Shown piece by piece: positions 8,391 to 17,360 of a DNA stretch of 64,000 nt. The number at the start of each line of letters is the position of its first letter. The stretch's first letter is position 1. Origin of the DNA: Helicobacter anatolicus (GTDB taxonomy: Bacteria > Campylobacterota > Campylobacteria > Campylobacterales > Helicobacteraceae); the NCBI RefSeq assembly GCF_021300615.1, contig NZ_JAJTMY010000003.1, forward strand, positions 222,848 to 286,847, read 5' to 3'. A program made the position numbers and the translations under genes. The notes beneath the pieces were generated by a model. It was not told the DNA's origin and made no database searches. It worked only from the letters and a program-made list of their open reading frames with translations.

Positions 8391-9133
8391 GTTACAATAA
8401 AATTTATGCAAAATTCCAAAAACCTCATTTAAAAAATGAAAAGTTTTTGCCTTTTATTCGAGATATTTTTGAGGTTGATGATTCAAATTTAGCGTTAGAA
8501 TTATTGCAAGGTTGTGGATTTTGGTTGATGCAAAAAGATGAATTTTTTGAACTCGGCACACTGTATAAAGAAATTAATGATAGTGTGTTTTGTTTTGTGG
8601 ATATTGAGACGATAGGTTCTAAGCCACAAGATTCTAAAATTATAGAAATTGGTGCAATAAAATATTATAAGGGCAAGATTATTGATCGTTTTGAAACATT
8701 GGTATATGCAGAATTTGTTCCTGAGCATATTGTAGAACTTACAGGAATTACTACACAAATGTTAGAAAATGCACCAATGGAACATAAAATCTTAAAGGCA
8801 TTTAGGGAATTTTTGGGAGATAGTATTTTTGTTGCACATAATGTGTTATTTGATTATACTTTTATTAGTGAAAAGTTAGAAATTTATGGAGATTTTCCTC
8901 TGTTAAATCCTAGGCTTTGTACAATTGATTTGGCAAGAAAAAGTATTTTATCTTTGCGTTATTCTTTGGGATATTTAAATCATTTTTTAGGAATTAATAT
9001 AAAAGAACAACATCGTGCACTTTCTGATGCACGTATGAGTTTGGAAGTTTTTAAAATCGCACTTTTATCTTTACCGCATAATGTTAAAAATATACAAGAA
9101 CTTATTGAATTTTCTCGTGGTAAAAAACTTTAG
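8387..9133 (+). CDS. dnaQ: DnaQ-family 3'-5' exonuclease (DNA polymerase III epsilon-like)
   Basis: Probable proofreading exonuclease. The 248 residues contain an N-terminal helical region of about 65 residues that is not part of the nuclease fold. The DEDDh exonuclease follows: ExoI FVDIETIGS, ExoII VAHNVLFDYTFI and ExoIII EQHRALSDARMS, whose His defines the DEDDh class. It overlaps rpe by 4 bases. The operon ends at the hairpin 9186-9203. It could act with DnaE, also in this window, but a free repair exonuclease with the same fold cannot be excluded. Confidence 0.88.
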   Translation: MSYNKIYAKFQKPHLKNEKFLPFIRDIFEVDDSNLALELLQGCGFWLMQKDEFFELGTLYKEINDSVFCFVDIETIGSKPQDSKIIEIGAIKYYKGKIIDRFETLVYAEFVPEHIVELTGITTQMLENAPMEHKILKAFREFLGDSIFVAHNVLFDYTFISEKLEIYGDFPLLNPRLCTIDLARKSILSLRYSLGYLNHFLGINIKEQHRALSDARMSLEVFKIALLSLPHNVKNIQELIEFSRGKKL

Positions 9134-9185
9134 TTACGAAAATATTAAAATAATACAAAGTGGAGAACTAAAAAATAGAGGAGGA

Positions 9186-9203
9186 CTTAGCCAGAAGGCT
9201 AAG
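9186..9203. terminator. Bidirectional hairpin between dnaQ and the zinc-ribbon gene
   Basis: Perfect 7-bp stem CTTAGCC / GGCTAAG with an AGAA loop, in the 82-base gap between two convergent genes. The T tract after it is weak, so efficiency is uncertain. Confidence 0.6.
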
Positions 9204-9215
9204 AAAATAGTAAAA

Positions 9216-9473
9216 TTACTTTTGATTGAGTATTTCTAATACTGCAACTGCATGTGGAGTCATTGCACCGCATTTATTGCAAACTGTGTAGATTGCAGGT
9301 ACATGAGGTCCATTAACATTCACACTACCATCGATTTTATTTTGTAGCATAATGCTTGTAAAACCAGGTGCAACACCAATATCTTTGCCACCGCAAGTTG
9401 GGCAAGAAAGTTTTGCACCCTTTTCTTTTAATTTTTCTAAAATTCCTTCAGGCGTAATATTGATATCTGCCAT
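9216..9473 (-). CDS. Small zinc-ribbon-like protein, function unknown
   Basis: The 85-residue product has two CxxC knuckles (CPTCGG near residue 25 and CNKCGA near 66), about 40 residues apart. This is the layout of a zinc ribbon, with a Gly/Pro-rich linker and no membrane segment. The frame extends upstream to 9515, but the ATG at 9473 has an excellent AAGGAGCATATA ribosome site, so the shorter form is chosen. It follows the DUF5718 gene on the same strand with a 48-base gap. A nucleic-acid or protein-binding role is possible but not shown. Confidence 0.75.
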   Translation of the reverse strand: MADINITPEGILEKLKEKGAKLSCPTCGGKDIGVAPGFTSIMLQNKIDGSVNVNGPHVPAIYTVCNKCGAMTPHAVAVLEILNQK

Positions 9474-9521
9474 TATATGCTCCTTGTTAGATAATATAGA
9501 TGGTTTATTATACAAAATTCA

Positions 9522-10346
9522 TTATTGTTTTACTACTTTTTGTTGCAAGATTGAGAGGTTTTTTTCATCATCAGGAAGCCTCTCTTCTCTGAGTAGGGAT
9601 TCCAAAGTGTTTGGATCATACTTTTTATGATTAAAAATAAGAATATTTACCTCATCTCCATTTTGCAAGAATCTTGTTTCACCTAAATGCGTGTAGCGTG
9701 TGGCACCTATAGCAATTATGCATTTTTCTGGGAAATTATTATTTTTGATAATGCGGTGCATATCTTCTAGCACAACCATATCTTCTTGATGATTGAGTTT
9801 TTGGATAAGCCATTCTAGTAGTTTGTCATAAAAAAAACTATAGCTTAATAAAGGAGAACATTCTCCATAAGCATGTATTTTGCCATCAATTTTAATAAAA
9901 GAGGCGATGGAAAAATCATCACATACTCCACCTTCTTGAAAAGAATCAATCGCTATTTTATTGCCATATCCCTTGCAGCCTGTAGAAAAATTTTTTTTCT
10001 GAGAGATTTTTTTAGCATTTTTATCATTTCTTACAGAAGCATCATTAAATGCCATAAAAAATTTTGGTACCAGCGTTTTAATGTATCCATTTTCATAGGT
10101 AATGTCACATTCAATTCCTACTTCTGGTTCTGCTTGCACGCATAAAGTAGAATCTTCTGGTAAAATAATTTTTTGATTATCAAAACAGAAGCGTTGTAAT
10201 TTTTCATGATTTGGCACATAAAAAGGGAAAATACCTTTTGGTGCATTTTCTTCGCTACAAATCCCACAAAAATCACTAGCTTCGCCCGCTTGCTCCAAAT
10301 GGTTAGCAAAATTTCCTACTATCCCTACGCCTAAATAGTGTTTCAT
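9522..10346 (-). CDS. DUF5718-like conserved protein
   Basis: The 274-residue cytoplasmic protein begins with the distinctive GVGIVGNFANHLEQAGEASDF, which I associate with the DUF5718 family. The alternation of short strands and acidic/glycine turns (QAEPEVGIECDITYENGYI, KGYGNKIAIDSF) is reminiscent of fumarylacetoacetase-like hydrolases, but I see no convincing complete metal site. It is followed by the zinc-ribbon gene. No function can be assigned; the family name itself is from memory. Confidence 0.68.
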   Translation of the reverse strand: MKHYLGVGIVGNFANHLEQAGEASDFCGICSEENAPKGIFPFYVPNHEKLQRFCFDNQKIILPEDSTLCVQAEPEVGIECDITYENGYIKTLVPKFFMAFNDASVRNDKNAKKISQKKNFSTGCKGYGNKIAIDSFQEGGVCDDFSIASFIKIDGKIHAYGECSPLLSYSFFYDKLLEWLIQKLNHQEDMVVLEDMHRIIKNNNFPEKCIIAIGATRYTHLGETRFLQNGDEVNILIFNHKKYDPNTLESLLREERLPDDEKNLSILQQKVVKQ

Positions 10347-10423
10347 TTTTATATCCTATCTTTTATTAAAGTTTTGATTATTCACAATCTGAATAGATTC
10401 AAAAACTACCTTAATTATTAAAA

Positions 10424-10440
10424 AAAATGTTAAACATTTT
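10424..10440. promoter_or_regulatory. Palindrome upstream of pta-ackA, possible operator
   Basis: Perfect 8-bp inverted repeat AAAATGTT / AACATTTT with one central base, located 103 bases before the pta start in the 196-base divergent region between the DUF5718-like gene and pta. Downstream TTGATAAAATTAT (about 10458-10470) could hold a -10 element. The symmetry suggests a dimeric regulator, but none can be named. Confidence 0.35.
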
Positions 10441-10542
10441 AGGCATTAAAAGAGTTTTTTGATAAAATTATTTTTTGGATAGGCTATTTTGTAACATATT
10501 AAAGAGTGTATCAATAGATATTAGAAGAAAAAAGGAGAAAAA

Positions 10543-11466
10543 ATGAAATCAGATAATTTAGAGGCAAAAAAACAACAAGTTTTTGATGAAATTTTGGAGC
10601 GTGCAAAGCAAAAAGGAGCAATTAAAGTAGCTGTAGCACAACCTACAGATAAAAATAGTCTTGAGGGTGTGATAGATTCTTATCAGGCGGGATTAATTGA
10701 TCCAATTCTTGTTGGAGATAAAGAAAAAATTATAAATTGTGCAAAAACTTTGGGTTTTGATATTAGTGCTTTTGAAATAGTTGATGTACCAACAGATAAG
10801 GAAGCAGCAACAGCGGCTGTTGAATTTGCTACAAAGGGGATTGCAAAAGCATTGATGAAGGGAAATTTGCATACCAATGATATTATGAGTGCTGTACTTA
10901 AAAAAGAGGCAGGATTAAGGACAGATAGAAGCATTTCTCATGCTTTTGTTATGGATATTCCTACTTATCATAAAGCATTAATTATTGCAGATTCTGCAAT
11001 TAATATTGCTCCAAATTTTGATGTAAAATTTAGTATTCTGCAAAATAGTGTAATACTAGCAAAAAATCTCGGAATCAAGACCCCAAAAGTAGCAATTTTA
11101 AGCGCAGTAGAAATGCCTTATGAAAAAATGCCAAGTTCTGTTGAAGCATTTGACCTTGCCAAAAAAGCAAATGAAGAAATAAAAGATGTGATTTGCTACG
11201 GACCTTTAGCTTTTGATAATGCAATTTCAGAAGAGGCTGCAAAAATTAAAAAAATTAATTCTCCTGTATGTGGGGATCCGGATATTTTAATCGTACCACA
11301 AATAGAATCAGGAAATATTTTATTTAAATCGTTAGTCTATCTTGCACATGCAAAGGTTGCAGGAGTAGTGCTTGGAGCAAAGGTGCCTGTAATTTTGACT
11401 TCAAGAGCAGATAGTCCAGAAGCAAGAGTGTCTTCTTCTGCTTTAGCAGTTTTAGTAAGTGAATAA
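10543..11466 (+). CDS. pta: Phosphate acetyltransferase, short single-domain type
   Basis: Interconverts acetyl-CoA and acetyl phosphate; its partner AckA is encoded 15 bases downstream. At 307 residues it is only the PTA_PTB catalytic domain, without the N-terminal regulatory region of the roughly 500-700-residue epsilonproteobacterial or enterobacterial Pta. It resembles the short enzymes annotated as phosphate acetyl/butyryltransferase (for example the C-terminal half of the alphaproteobacterial fusion with enoyl-CoA hydratase). The ATG follows AAAAAAGGAGAAAA. Butyryl specificity is possible, but the neighbouring acetate kinase favours acetate or propionate. Confidence 0.85.
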   Translation: MKSDNLEAKKQQVFDEILERAKQKGAIKVAVAQPTDKNSLEGVIDSYQAGLIDPILVGDKEKIINCAKTLGFDISAFEIVDVPTDKEAATAAVEFATKGIAKALMKGNLHTNDIMSAVLKKEAGLRTDRSISHAFVMDIPTYHKALIIADSAINIAPNFDVKFSILQNSVILAKNLGIKTPKVAILSAVEMPYEKMPSSVEAFDLAKKANEEIKDVICYGPLAFDNAISEEAAKIKKINSPVCGDPDILIVPQIESGNILFKSLVYLAHAKVAGVVLGAKVPVILTSRADSPEARVSSSALAVLVSE

Positions 11467-11481
11467 GATTAAGGAGAGAAA

Positions 11482-12657
11482 ATGAAAGAAATTTTTTTAG
11501 TAATTAATGCAGGAAGCTCTAGTTTAAAGTTTAAAATTTTTAATTTATCAAATGAAGTGATAGCATCAGGTCAAGTAGAGGGAATTGATGTGTCACCAAG
11601 TTTTAAGGCTAAGGATGGTGAGGGCAATGTGATTGGTGAATATAAATGGGAAGAGAAAGATGCTCACAATCATGCAATGGTTTTAGAATATCTTATCCAG
11701 TGGATTCTAAAAATCTTTAAAGATTATAAACTTAGGGCTTGTGGACATCGTGTGGTACATGGAGGAACAATTTTTAAACATTCTGTGTTGATTGATGAAA
11801 AGGTGATTGCTGATATTGAGAACTTGATTCCGTTAGCACCTTTGCATCAACCTCACAATTTACGAGTAATCAAATTAATGTATCAGATGTTTCCAGATCT
11901 TCCACAGGTTGCAGTTTTTGATACGGCATTCCATCAAACAATGCAAGGCAATGCAATAATGTATGCTATCCCTTATGCACTTTATAAAGAGGGAGTACGA
12001 CGCTATGGGATGCATGGAACTTCTTATGCATATATTGTCAAAAAAATGGAGCAAGATTTTCCAGAGTTTGCTAAGAAAAAAATTGTTGTTGCACATATTG
12101 GGTCAGGTGCTTCACTTTGTGCAATTGAAAATGGCAAATCTGTAATGACTACAATGGGGATGACAGCATTAGAAGGTGTGCCAATGGGAACTAGACCAGG
12201 ATCTTTAGATGCAGGTATATTGCTTTATTTGATGGAAAATAAAGGTTATGGTTTGGATGAAATTAGAGACTTTTTATATTACAAATCTGGCGTAGGCGGA
12301 CTTTCTGAATTTAGTTCTAATTTCTATACATTAGAAACTAATATGGACAAAAATGAAGGTGCAAAAAGAGCAATTGAATTTATTGTATTTAGAATTGCAG
12401 AAGAGATTGCTAGATTAAGTGTAAGTTTGGGTGGGATTGATGCATTGGTCTTTACGGCTGGCGTAGGCGAAAATTCTTCTTATTTTAGAAAAGCAATTTG
12501 TCAATATCTTACATATTTGGGAATCAAAATTGATGATGATAAAAATAGTAAAAAAGCCTTACAAATTAATGCAGAAGATAGTAGAGTAGGGATTTTTGCA
12601 ATTCCTACCAATGAAGAATTAATGATTGTTTTAGATACCGTAGAATTGACAAAATAA
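11482..12657 (+). CDS. ackA: Acetate kinase (acetate/propionate family)
   Basis: Converts acetyl phosphate and ADP to acetate and ATP. The 391 residues show the complete ASKHA kinase signatures: INAGSSSLKFK (7-17), CGHRVVHGG, VFDTAFHQTM, YGMHGTSY, HIGSGASLCAI with TMGMTALEGVPMGTRPG, and FTAGVGENS. A strong AAGGAGAG ribosome site precedes it. It is transcribed with pta and ends at a hairpin (12659-12683). With Pta it provides substrate-level ATP and overflow of acetyl-CoA. Confidence 0.95.
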   Translation: MKEIFLVINAGSSSLKFKIFNLSNEVIASGQVEGIDVSPSFKAKDGEGNVIGEYKWEEKDAHNHAMVLEYLIQWILKIFKDYKLRACGHRVVHGGTIFKHSVLIDEKVIADIENLIPLAPLHQPHNLRVIKLMYQMFPDLPQVAVFDTAFHQTMQGNAIMYAIPYALYKEGVRRYGMHGTSYAYIVKKMEQDFPEFAKKKIVVAHIGSGASLCAIENGKSVMTTMGMTALEGVPMGTRPGSLDAGILLYLMENKGYGLDEIRDFLYYKSGVGGLSEFSSNFYTLETNMDKNEGAKRAIEFIVFRIAEEIARLSVSLGGIDALVFTAGVGENSSYFRKAICQYLTYLGIKIDDDKNSKKALQINAEDSRVGIFAIPTNEELMIVLDTVELTK

Positions 12658-12658
12658 T

Positions 12659-12683
12659 TTAAAGGTGGAAACTCCACCTTTAA
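12659..12683. terminator. Bidirectional terminator hairpin after ackA
   Basis: Perfect 11-bp stem TTAAAGGTGGA / TCCACCTTTAA around AAC. It overlaps the stop codon of the convergent symporter gene and serves both directions. Confidence 0.75.
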
Positions 12684-13900
12684 GCTTTACATGCATCTTG
12701 TATTTCTTTTCCACTAATTTCTTTTTCCCATAAGGCAACAATAATTGTTGCAATAGAGTTACCTAGAATATTACAAAAAGTTCGTGCCATATCCATAATG
12801 CGATCCACACTAAGAATAATGGCTATGCCTTCTGTAGGTATACCAAATGATGCAGCTGTTGCTGTAATAACCACAATAGATGCCCCAGGCACACCAGCAA
12901 TACCTTTTGTAGATACCATAAGGACTAAAAGCATGACAATTTGTTGTGATAAACTAAGCTCTATTTGATACATTTGTGCAAGAAAGATGACTGCTAATGA
13001 AGTATAAAGTGTCGAGCCATCAAGATTGAAAGAATAACCTGTGGGGATTACAAAAGTAATGATAGGTTTAGGAATTTTTAGGGCATGGAGCTTTTGCATT
13101 AATAAAGGCAGAGCAGCTTCGCTAGCCGCAGTAGAATATCCTAAAAGTAAGGGTTGCCATAAGGCTTTGATTATACAAAATAAATTTGCTTTTGCAATAA
13201 AAGATGTAATGCAAAGTAAAATCAATAAAAAAATAAAAATTGCAAAATAAAGTGAAAATACAAGCTTGCCTAAAGGAATCATCATTGATAATCCAAAATT
13301 ACCTACTGCATAGGCTATCATTGCAAAAACACCAATAGGAGCATAATACATAATGTATTGTGTGACTTTAAACATTGCTTCTGCGACATTTTGTGCAAGA
13401 TTTACAATATTTTGCCCCTTATCGCCAAGATGGGCTAAGGCTACTCCAAAAAAGCAACAAAAAAATATAATTTGTAAAATATCTCCATTAGCACAAGCTT
13501 GCATAATATTGCTAGGCACGATATTTACCAAAAAAGCAACAATATCAAGATGTTTTTCTGCTGTATTATATATATGATTTTCGCTAGTATTAAGATTTAC
13601 TCCTGTACCAGGATGTAAGAGATTTACTACAACTAGACCAATAACAAGAGCTAAAAGACTTGCAATTTCAAACCAGATAATACTTTTTCCTCCAAGTTTT
13701 CCAAGTTTTTTGAAATTTCCTGTTCCTGCAATGCCTACAATTAGTGTAGTAAAAACAAGAGGGATGATGATCATTTTGATCATGCGGATAAAAATATCTC
13801 CAAAAACTTTGAGGTGTGTGGAAAAATCAGGGAAAATATATCCTACAAAGATTCCTAAAACTAAAGCAATAAAAATTTGTTTTGTAAGTGTTAATTTCAT
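12680..13900 (-). CDS. Dicarboxylate/amino acid:cation symporter (DAACS family)
   Basis: Inner-membrane secondary transporter importing glutamate/aspartate or C4-dicarboxylates with Na+ or H+. The 406 residues have the family topology of about eight membrane helices plus re-entrant loops. Diagnostic segments are the Ser-containing HP1 region (GYSTAASEAALP), GYSFNLDGST in helix 7, HP2 (GIAGVPGAS) and the helix-8 Asp/Arg stretch (SVDRIMDMART). Whether it is GltP-like or DctA-like cannot be decided by eye. It converges on ackA and has its own promoter region in the 13.9 kb gap. Confidence 0.9.
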   Translation of the reverse strand: MKLTLTKQIFIALVLGIFVGYIFPDFSTHLKVFGDIFIRMIKMIIIPLVFTTLIVGIAGTGNFKKLGKLGGKSIIWFEIASLLALVIGLVVVNLLHPGTGVNLNTSENHIYNTAEKHLDIVAFLVNIVPSNIMQACANGDILQIIFFCCFFGVALAHLGDKGQNIVNLAQNVAEAMFKVTQYIMYYAPIGVFAMIAYAVGNFGLSMMIPLGKLVFSLYFAIFIFLLILLCITSFIAKANLFCIIKALWQPLLLGYSTAASEAALPLLMQKLHALKIPKPIITFVIPTGYSFNLDGSTLYTSLAVIFLAQMYQIELSLSQQIVMLLVLMVSTKGIAGVPGASIVVITATAASFGIPTEGIAIILSVDRIMDMARTFCNILGNSIATIIVALWEKEISGKEIQDACKA

Positions 13901-14045
13901 TACCTTCCTTGATGTTTTAGACCATTATAATTTTTTTCTTCCGTAAAATATAAAAATTATTAAAAAAATAAAGGCTTTTTTACTGAATGTAGCAAAATTG
14001 TAGAAAATATCATTGTTTTTATTAAGCAAATTTGAAGTCTTGTGA
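13901..14045. other. Non-coding upstream region of the symporter gene
   Basis: First part of a 507-base gap without an intact gene. It is AT-rich and must hold the symporter promoter on the minus strand; I see no clear boxes. The rest of the gap (14046-14407) is the gene remnant described next and a short spacer. Confidence 0.5.
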
Positions 14046-14366
14046 AAAATAATAACCCTTTTGTCCAACATAGAAAGTCAAGTTGTTACCACAAGCATAC
14101 TAGAGCAAGTAAAGAGTAGAGCAGAAGAGCTAAAGGCTATGCAAAATAATATTAGACAAATCATTGATAATAAAAATATACAAATCTATACTAATGCAGG
14201 AACAGAAGAAGTGTAAAGAGCTATTAGAAGTAATAGCTACACCTATGCGGATTTAGAAGAATAACCAATTCAAGGCGGCATACAAGGAAGCACCGCCATT
14301 ATAAATATAGAAAAAGTGCAAAGCATTCTCATACAAGAGGAATTTAATATAAAAACAAAACGCTAA
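14046..14366 (+). pseudogene. Decayed gene fragment of a dispersed family (copy 1)
   Basis: A plus-strand frame without a start reads TTSILEQVKSRAEELKAMQ and then IIDNKNIQIYTNAGTEEV, is interrupted by TAA at 14214, continues RAIRSNSYTYADLEE and stops at 14262. The same frame then stays open to a TAA at 14364 (IQGGIQGSTAIINIEKVQS). The segment up to 14264 matches a minus-strand fragment at 35600-35782: about 28 of 35 residues are identical, and that copy has Gln (CAA) where this one has TAA. This shows coding ancestry and decay here. The N-terminal part looks like a coiled coil. The parent gene is unknown to me; a lost mobile island is one possibility. Confidence 0.65.
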
Positions 14367-14407
14367 ATAGATCAATACAAGCTTTGGTGCCGTAAAATTT
14401 TTTAATT

Positions 14408-15370
14408 TTATGAATTCCTAATGCCTGCAGAAATGAGAGTATGCAGATGTACCACTCCTTTGATGTTTTTTGCAGAATCTGTAATGATAAGCAGCTGAAT
14501 TTTATTTTGTTCGATAAATTCTAAGGCTTGTTGGGCGAGCATATTCTCATCATCACAAAATTTTGGATTTAATGTAGCATAGGATTTTACAGGAGTTTCT
14601 AAGCTAAAATTCTTTGCCATCATTGCGCGCCTTAAATCACCATCGCTTAAAACACCATAGAGTTGATTATTTTGTGCAAGTATAGCACTACCAAGTCTTG
14701 CTTCACTCATCTTGATAATGGCATCTTTTAGAGGTATTTCTGGTGAAATAATAGGAAGATTTTCTTTTTGCATTAAATCTTTGATTTTTACAAAAAGTTT
14801 TTTTCCTAAACTACCCCCAGGATGAAAAGATGCAAAATTATGTGTAGTAAAACTTCTTGCTTTCATGAGGCATATTGCTAATGCATCTCCTAGTGCAAGA
14901 GTAAGGGTGGTAGAACTTGTGGGAGCTGTGTTGATAGGGCAAGCTTCTTTTTCAATGTTAATGGGGATAAAAAAATCTCCCCCTTTTGATAGTGAGCTAC
15001 GAGAATCCTTGCTCATTGTGATAACTTTGTAGCTTAGGCGTTTTAAGTGAGGTAAAATTGCAATGAGTTCATCACTCTCTCCACTGTAGCTAATAGCAAG
15101 AATGATATCCTTTTTTTCTATCATTCCTAAATCACCGTGCATTGCTTCAGTAGGGTGAATAAAAAAGCTGGGAGTACCAGTACTAGCAAGAGTTGCGGCA
15201 ATTTTTTGCCCAATTAACCCACTTTTTCCAACTCCCATGACAATAAGTTTGCCACTAGAGTTTAAAATTGTCTCTACAATATTCTGAAAATCAATTTTTG
15301 TAGTATCAACTTTTAAAAGTTCTTTTGCTTCTAGTTCTAACACTTCTTTTGCAATTTTTTGAAAATCCAT
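14408..15370 (-). CDS. kdsD: Arabinose-5-phosphate isomerase KdsD (KpsF/GutQ family)
   Basis: Makes arabinose 5-phosphate from ribulose 5-phosphate, the first step toward KDO for lipid A-core. The 320 residues have a SIS domain (GVGKSGLIGQKIAATLASTG at about 46-65, SYSGESDE, NTAPTSSTT) followed by two CBS domains (from about residue 205; GVLSDGDLRRA in the first). It is co-directional with rnj, 8 bases away, and ksgA, an order I recall from H. pylori. Confidence 0.93.
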   Translation of the reverse strand: MDFQKIAKEVLELEAKELLKVDTTKIDFQNIVETILNSSGKLIVMGVGKSGLIGQKIAATLASTGTPSFFIHPTEAMHGDLGMIEKKDIILAISYSGESDELIAILPHLKRLSYKVITMSKDSRSSLSKGGDFFIPINIEKEACPINTAPTSSTTLTLALGDALAICLMKARSFTTHNFASFHPGGSLGKKLFVKIKDLMQKENLPIISPEIPLKDAIIKMSEARLGSAILAQNNQLYGVLSDGDLRRAMMAKNFSLETPVKSYATLNPKFCDDENMLAQQALEFIEQNKIQLLIITDSAKNIKGVVHLHTLISAGIRNS

Positions 15371-15378
15371 TATTATCC

Positions 15379-17358
15379 TTATTTTGTATAAGTATGAATG
15401 ACGATTGTAGGATATTTTTTTGTTTTTTTGAATAAAAATTTTCTTAGCATGTTTCTAAGATCATTTTCCAATGTTTTTGCACTTGCTAGTGTTTCAGATT
15501 TCATATTTTTAATATGCAAGGATAGAACATCTTCTAATTCTTTAATAAAGGATTTTTCATTCTTAGGATTAATGATTCCTAAGGTGGTAATTTTTGTATC
15601 TTTGAGCAATTTTTGCTCATGTTTATTAATAAATGCCACCAAAACAAGCATTCCGCAATCAGCTAGTGCTTGTCTTTCTGTGACGACAATATTGTCAATT
15701 TCTGTACAAGCTTGATTGTCAATAAATATTTTTCCACTCTTTATGGACTTAACTTTACGAATATAGCTAGGATTAACCTCGATTTGATCACCATCTTCCA
15801 TGAGATAAATATTTTTTTCTAAAACACCACATTTAATAGCAGTTTCTTTGTGTTTAGCAACGTGGTTGTATTCTCCATGTACAGGTAAGAAGAATTTTGG
15901 TTTAATGAGGCGTAGCATGAGCTTTTGTTCTTCTTGTGCAGCATGCCCACTTACATGAATCTCACTAAAGTCTTGATAAGCGACTTTTGCACCAGATTTC
16001 ATAAGAAAATTTAATACAGTAGAAACCGCGCTTTCATTTCCAGGAATTGCTTTTGCAGAGATAATTACCATGTCTGTGGGTTTGATTTTTATATGACGAT
16101 GCTCATCTGTTGCCATACGATAAAGCGCACTCATAGTTTCCCCTTGTGAGCCGGTAGTAACAATCAATACTTCTTCATCAGGATAATTATTTACTTCATG
16201 TGCTTCGATAAAGATATCGCTAGGAATATTGATGTAGCCTAACTCTCGTGCTATATCAATATTTTTTTCCATAGATCTACCGATGACAGCAACTTTTCTA
16301 TTATGTTGGATTCCATAGCTAATTGCTTGATATACGCGGTGGATATTAGAGGAGAATGTACTCATAATTACTCTTCCTTCTGCAGCTTTGAAAAGTGCAT
16401 CAAAAGTTGGCCCAACGCTTGCTTCTGATGCTGTGCTACCACTTTTATGAGAGTTTGTAGAATCGCTTAATAAAAGCATAACACCTTGCTCACCATAGTA
16501 TGCAAGACGATGTAAGTCTGTAGGGAGATTATCAATAGGAGTGTGATCGATTTTAAAATCTCCAGTATGAACAATGATTCCTGCTTCTGTTTTGATGGCA
16601 AGTGCTGATGCATCAATAATAGAGTGTGTGATATGAATCCATTCAATTTCAAAATCCCCAATCGCAATAGGTTTGCGTTTTTCTACAATTCTAAAACAGG
16701 AGCGGAATTTTTTTAACCCATGTTCATCAAATTTATTTCCAATCATTCCTAGGGCAAGGGGTGTGCCATACAAAGGAAATTGTAATTGTTTGTATAAATA
16801 GGGCACCGCGCCAATATGATCTTCGTGTGCATGAGTAATCACTACACCAGCAATTTTATCTTTAATTGCATGAATATAGTTAAAGTCAGGAATTAAAATA
16901 TCTACACCATGCATATTTTCTTCAGGGAAGCTCATTCCCACATCAATAATAATCGCAGAATTTTCTGTTTCCATTACCATCATATTTCCACCAATTTCAC
17001 CAAGCCCACCAAGTGGAGTGATTCTTACTTTTGCTTTGGTGTTAAGGTTAAGTTTGTAATGAGGATTAAGAGAACTTTTTTGAATGCGATTATTAATTTC
17101 TACGCCTTTTTTGAGGTCTTTATGGAATCCAAGATTGCCACGCTCATTAACATTTTGAATTTCCCTAACCCCAGTATTTGTATGTTCATTTTTAGTATCT
17201 TTTTTAGAATTCCAGCGTTTTTTTTCTTTACGCGCATTTTTTGGAGATTCTTGATCATCGCTATGCGCCCTAGTTTTTGCAGAATTTGTTCGAACAAATG
17301 GCTTTCTTTTTTCATCTTCTGTTTTTATGTTTTCGTTATTTTCCACATTGTTTTCCAT
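15379..17358 (-). CDS. rnj: Ribonuclease J with basic N-terminal extension
   Basis: Metallo-beta-lactamase/beta-CASP ribonuclease with 5'-3' exo and endo activity, central to mRNA turnover in bacteria lacking RNase E. The 659 residues include a low-complexity, Lys/Arg/Asn-rich tail (residues 1 to about 108), the MBL core starting at ITPLGGLGEIGGN, and zinc ligands H176, H178, D180 and H181 (THAHEDH). The beta-CASP region contains the PVHGEYNH motif. The long basic tail is a known feature of Helicobacter RNase J. Start ATG at 17358, two bases after the ksgA stop. Confidence 0.95.
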   Translation of the reverse strand: MENNVENNENIKTEDEKRKPFVRTNSAKTRAHSDDQESPKNARKEKKRWNSKKDTKNEHTNTGVREIQNVNERGNLGFHKDLKKGVEINNRIQKSSLNPHYKLNLNTKAKVRITPLGGLGEIGGNMMVMETENSAIIIDVGMSFPEENMHGVDILIPDFNYIHAIKDKIAGVVITHAHEDHIGAVPYLYKQLQFPLYGTPLALGMIGNKFDEHGLKKFRSCFRIVEKRKPIAIGDFEIEWIHITHSIIDASALAIKTEAGIIVHTGDFKIDHTPIDNLPTDLHRLAYYGEQGVMLLLSDSTNSHKSGSTASEASVGPTFDALFKAAEGRVIMSTFSSNIHRVYQAISYGIQHNRKVAVIGRSMEKNIDIARELGYINIPSDIFIEAHEVNNYPDEEVLIVTTGSQGETMSALYRMATDEHRHIKIKPTDMVIISAKAIPGNESAVSTVLNFLMKSGAKVAYQDFSEIHVSGHAAQEEQKLMLRLIKPKFFLPVHGEYNHVAKHKETAIKCGVLEKNIYLMEDGDQIEVNPSYIRKVKSIKSGKIFIDNQACTEIDNIVVTERQALADCGMLVLVAFINKHEQKLLKDTKITTLGIINPKNEKSFIKELEDVLSLHIKNMKSETLASAKTLENDLRNMLRKFLFKKTKKYPTIVIHTYTK

Positions 17359-17360
17359 AA

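Noticed and set aside
9474..9515. Longer start for the zinc-ribbon protein
   Set aside because: The ATG at 9473 has a strong AAGGAG site; nothing similar precedes 9515.
14274..14297. GGCGG/CCGCC hairpin in the 14-kb relic as a terminator
   Set aside because: Only 5 paired bases around a 14-base loop with no T tract; more likely leftover coding sequence.
15398..15715. Plus-strand open frame inside rnj
   Set aside because: It is antisense to a clearly conserved protein, without ribosome site or recognisable domain.
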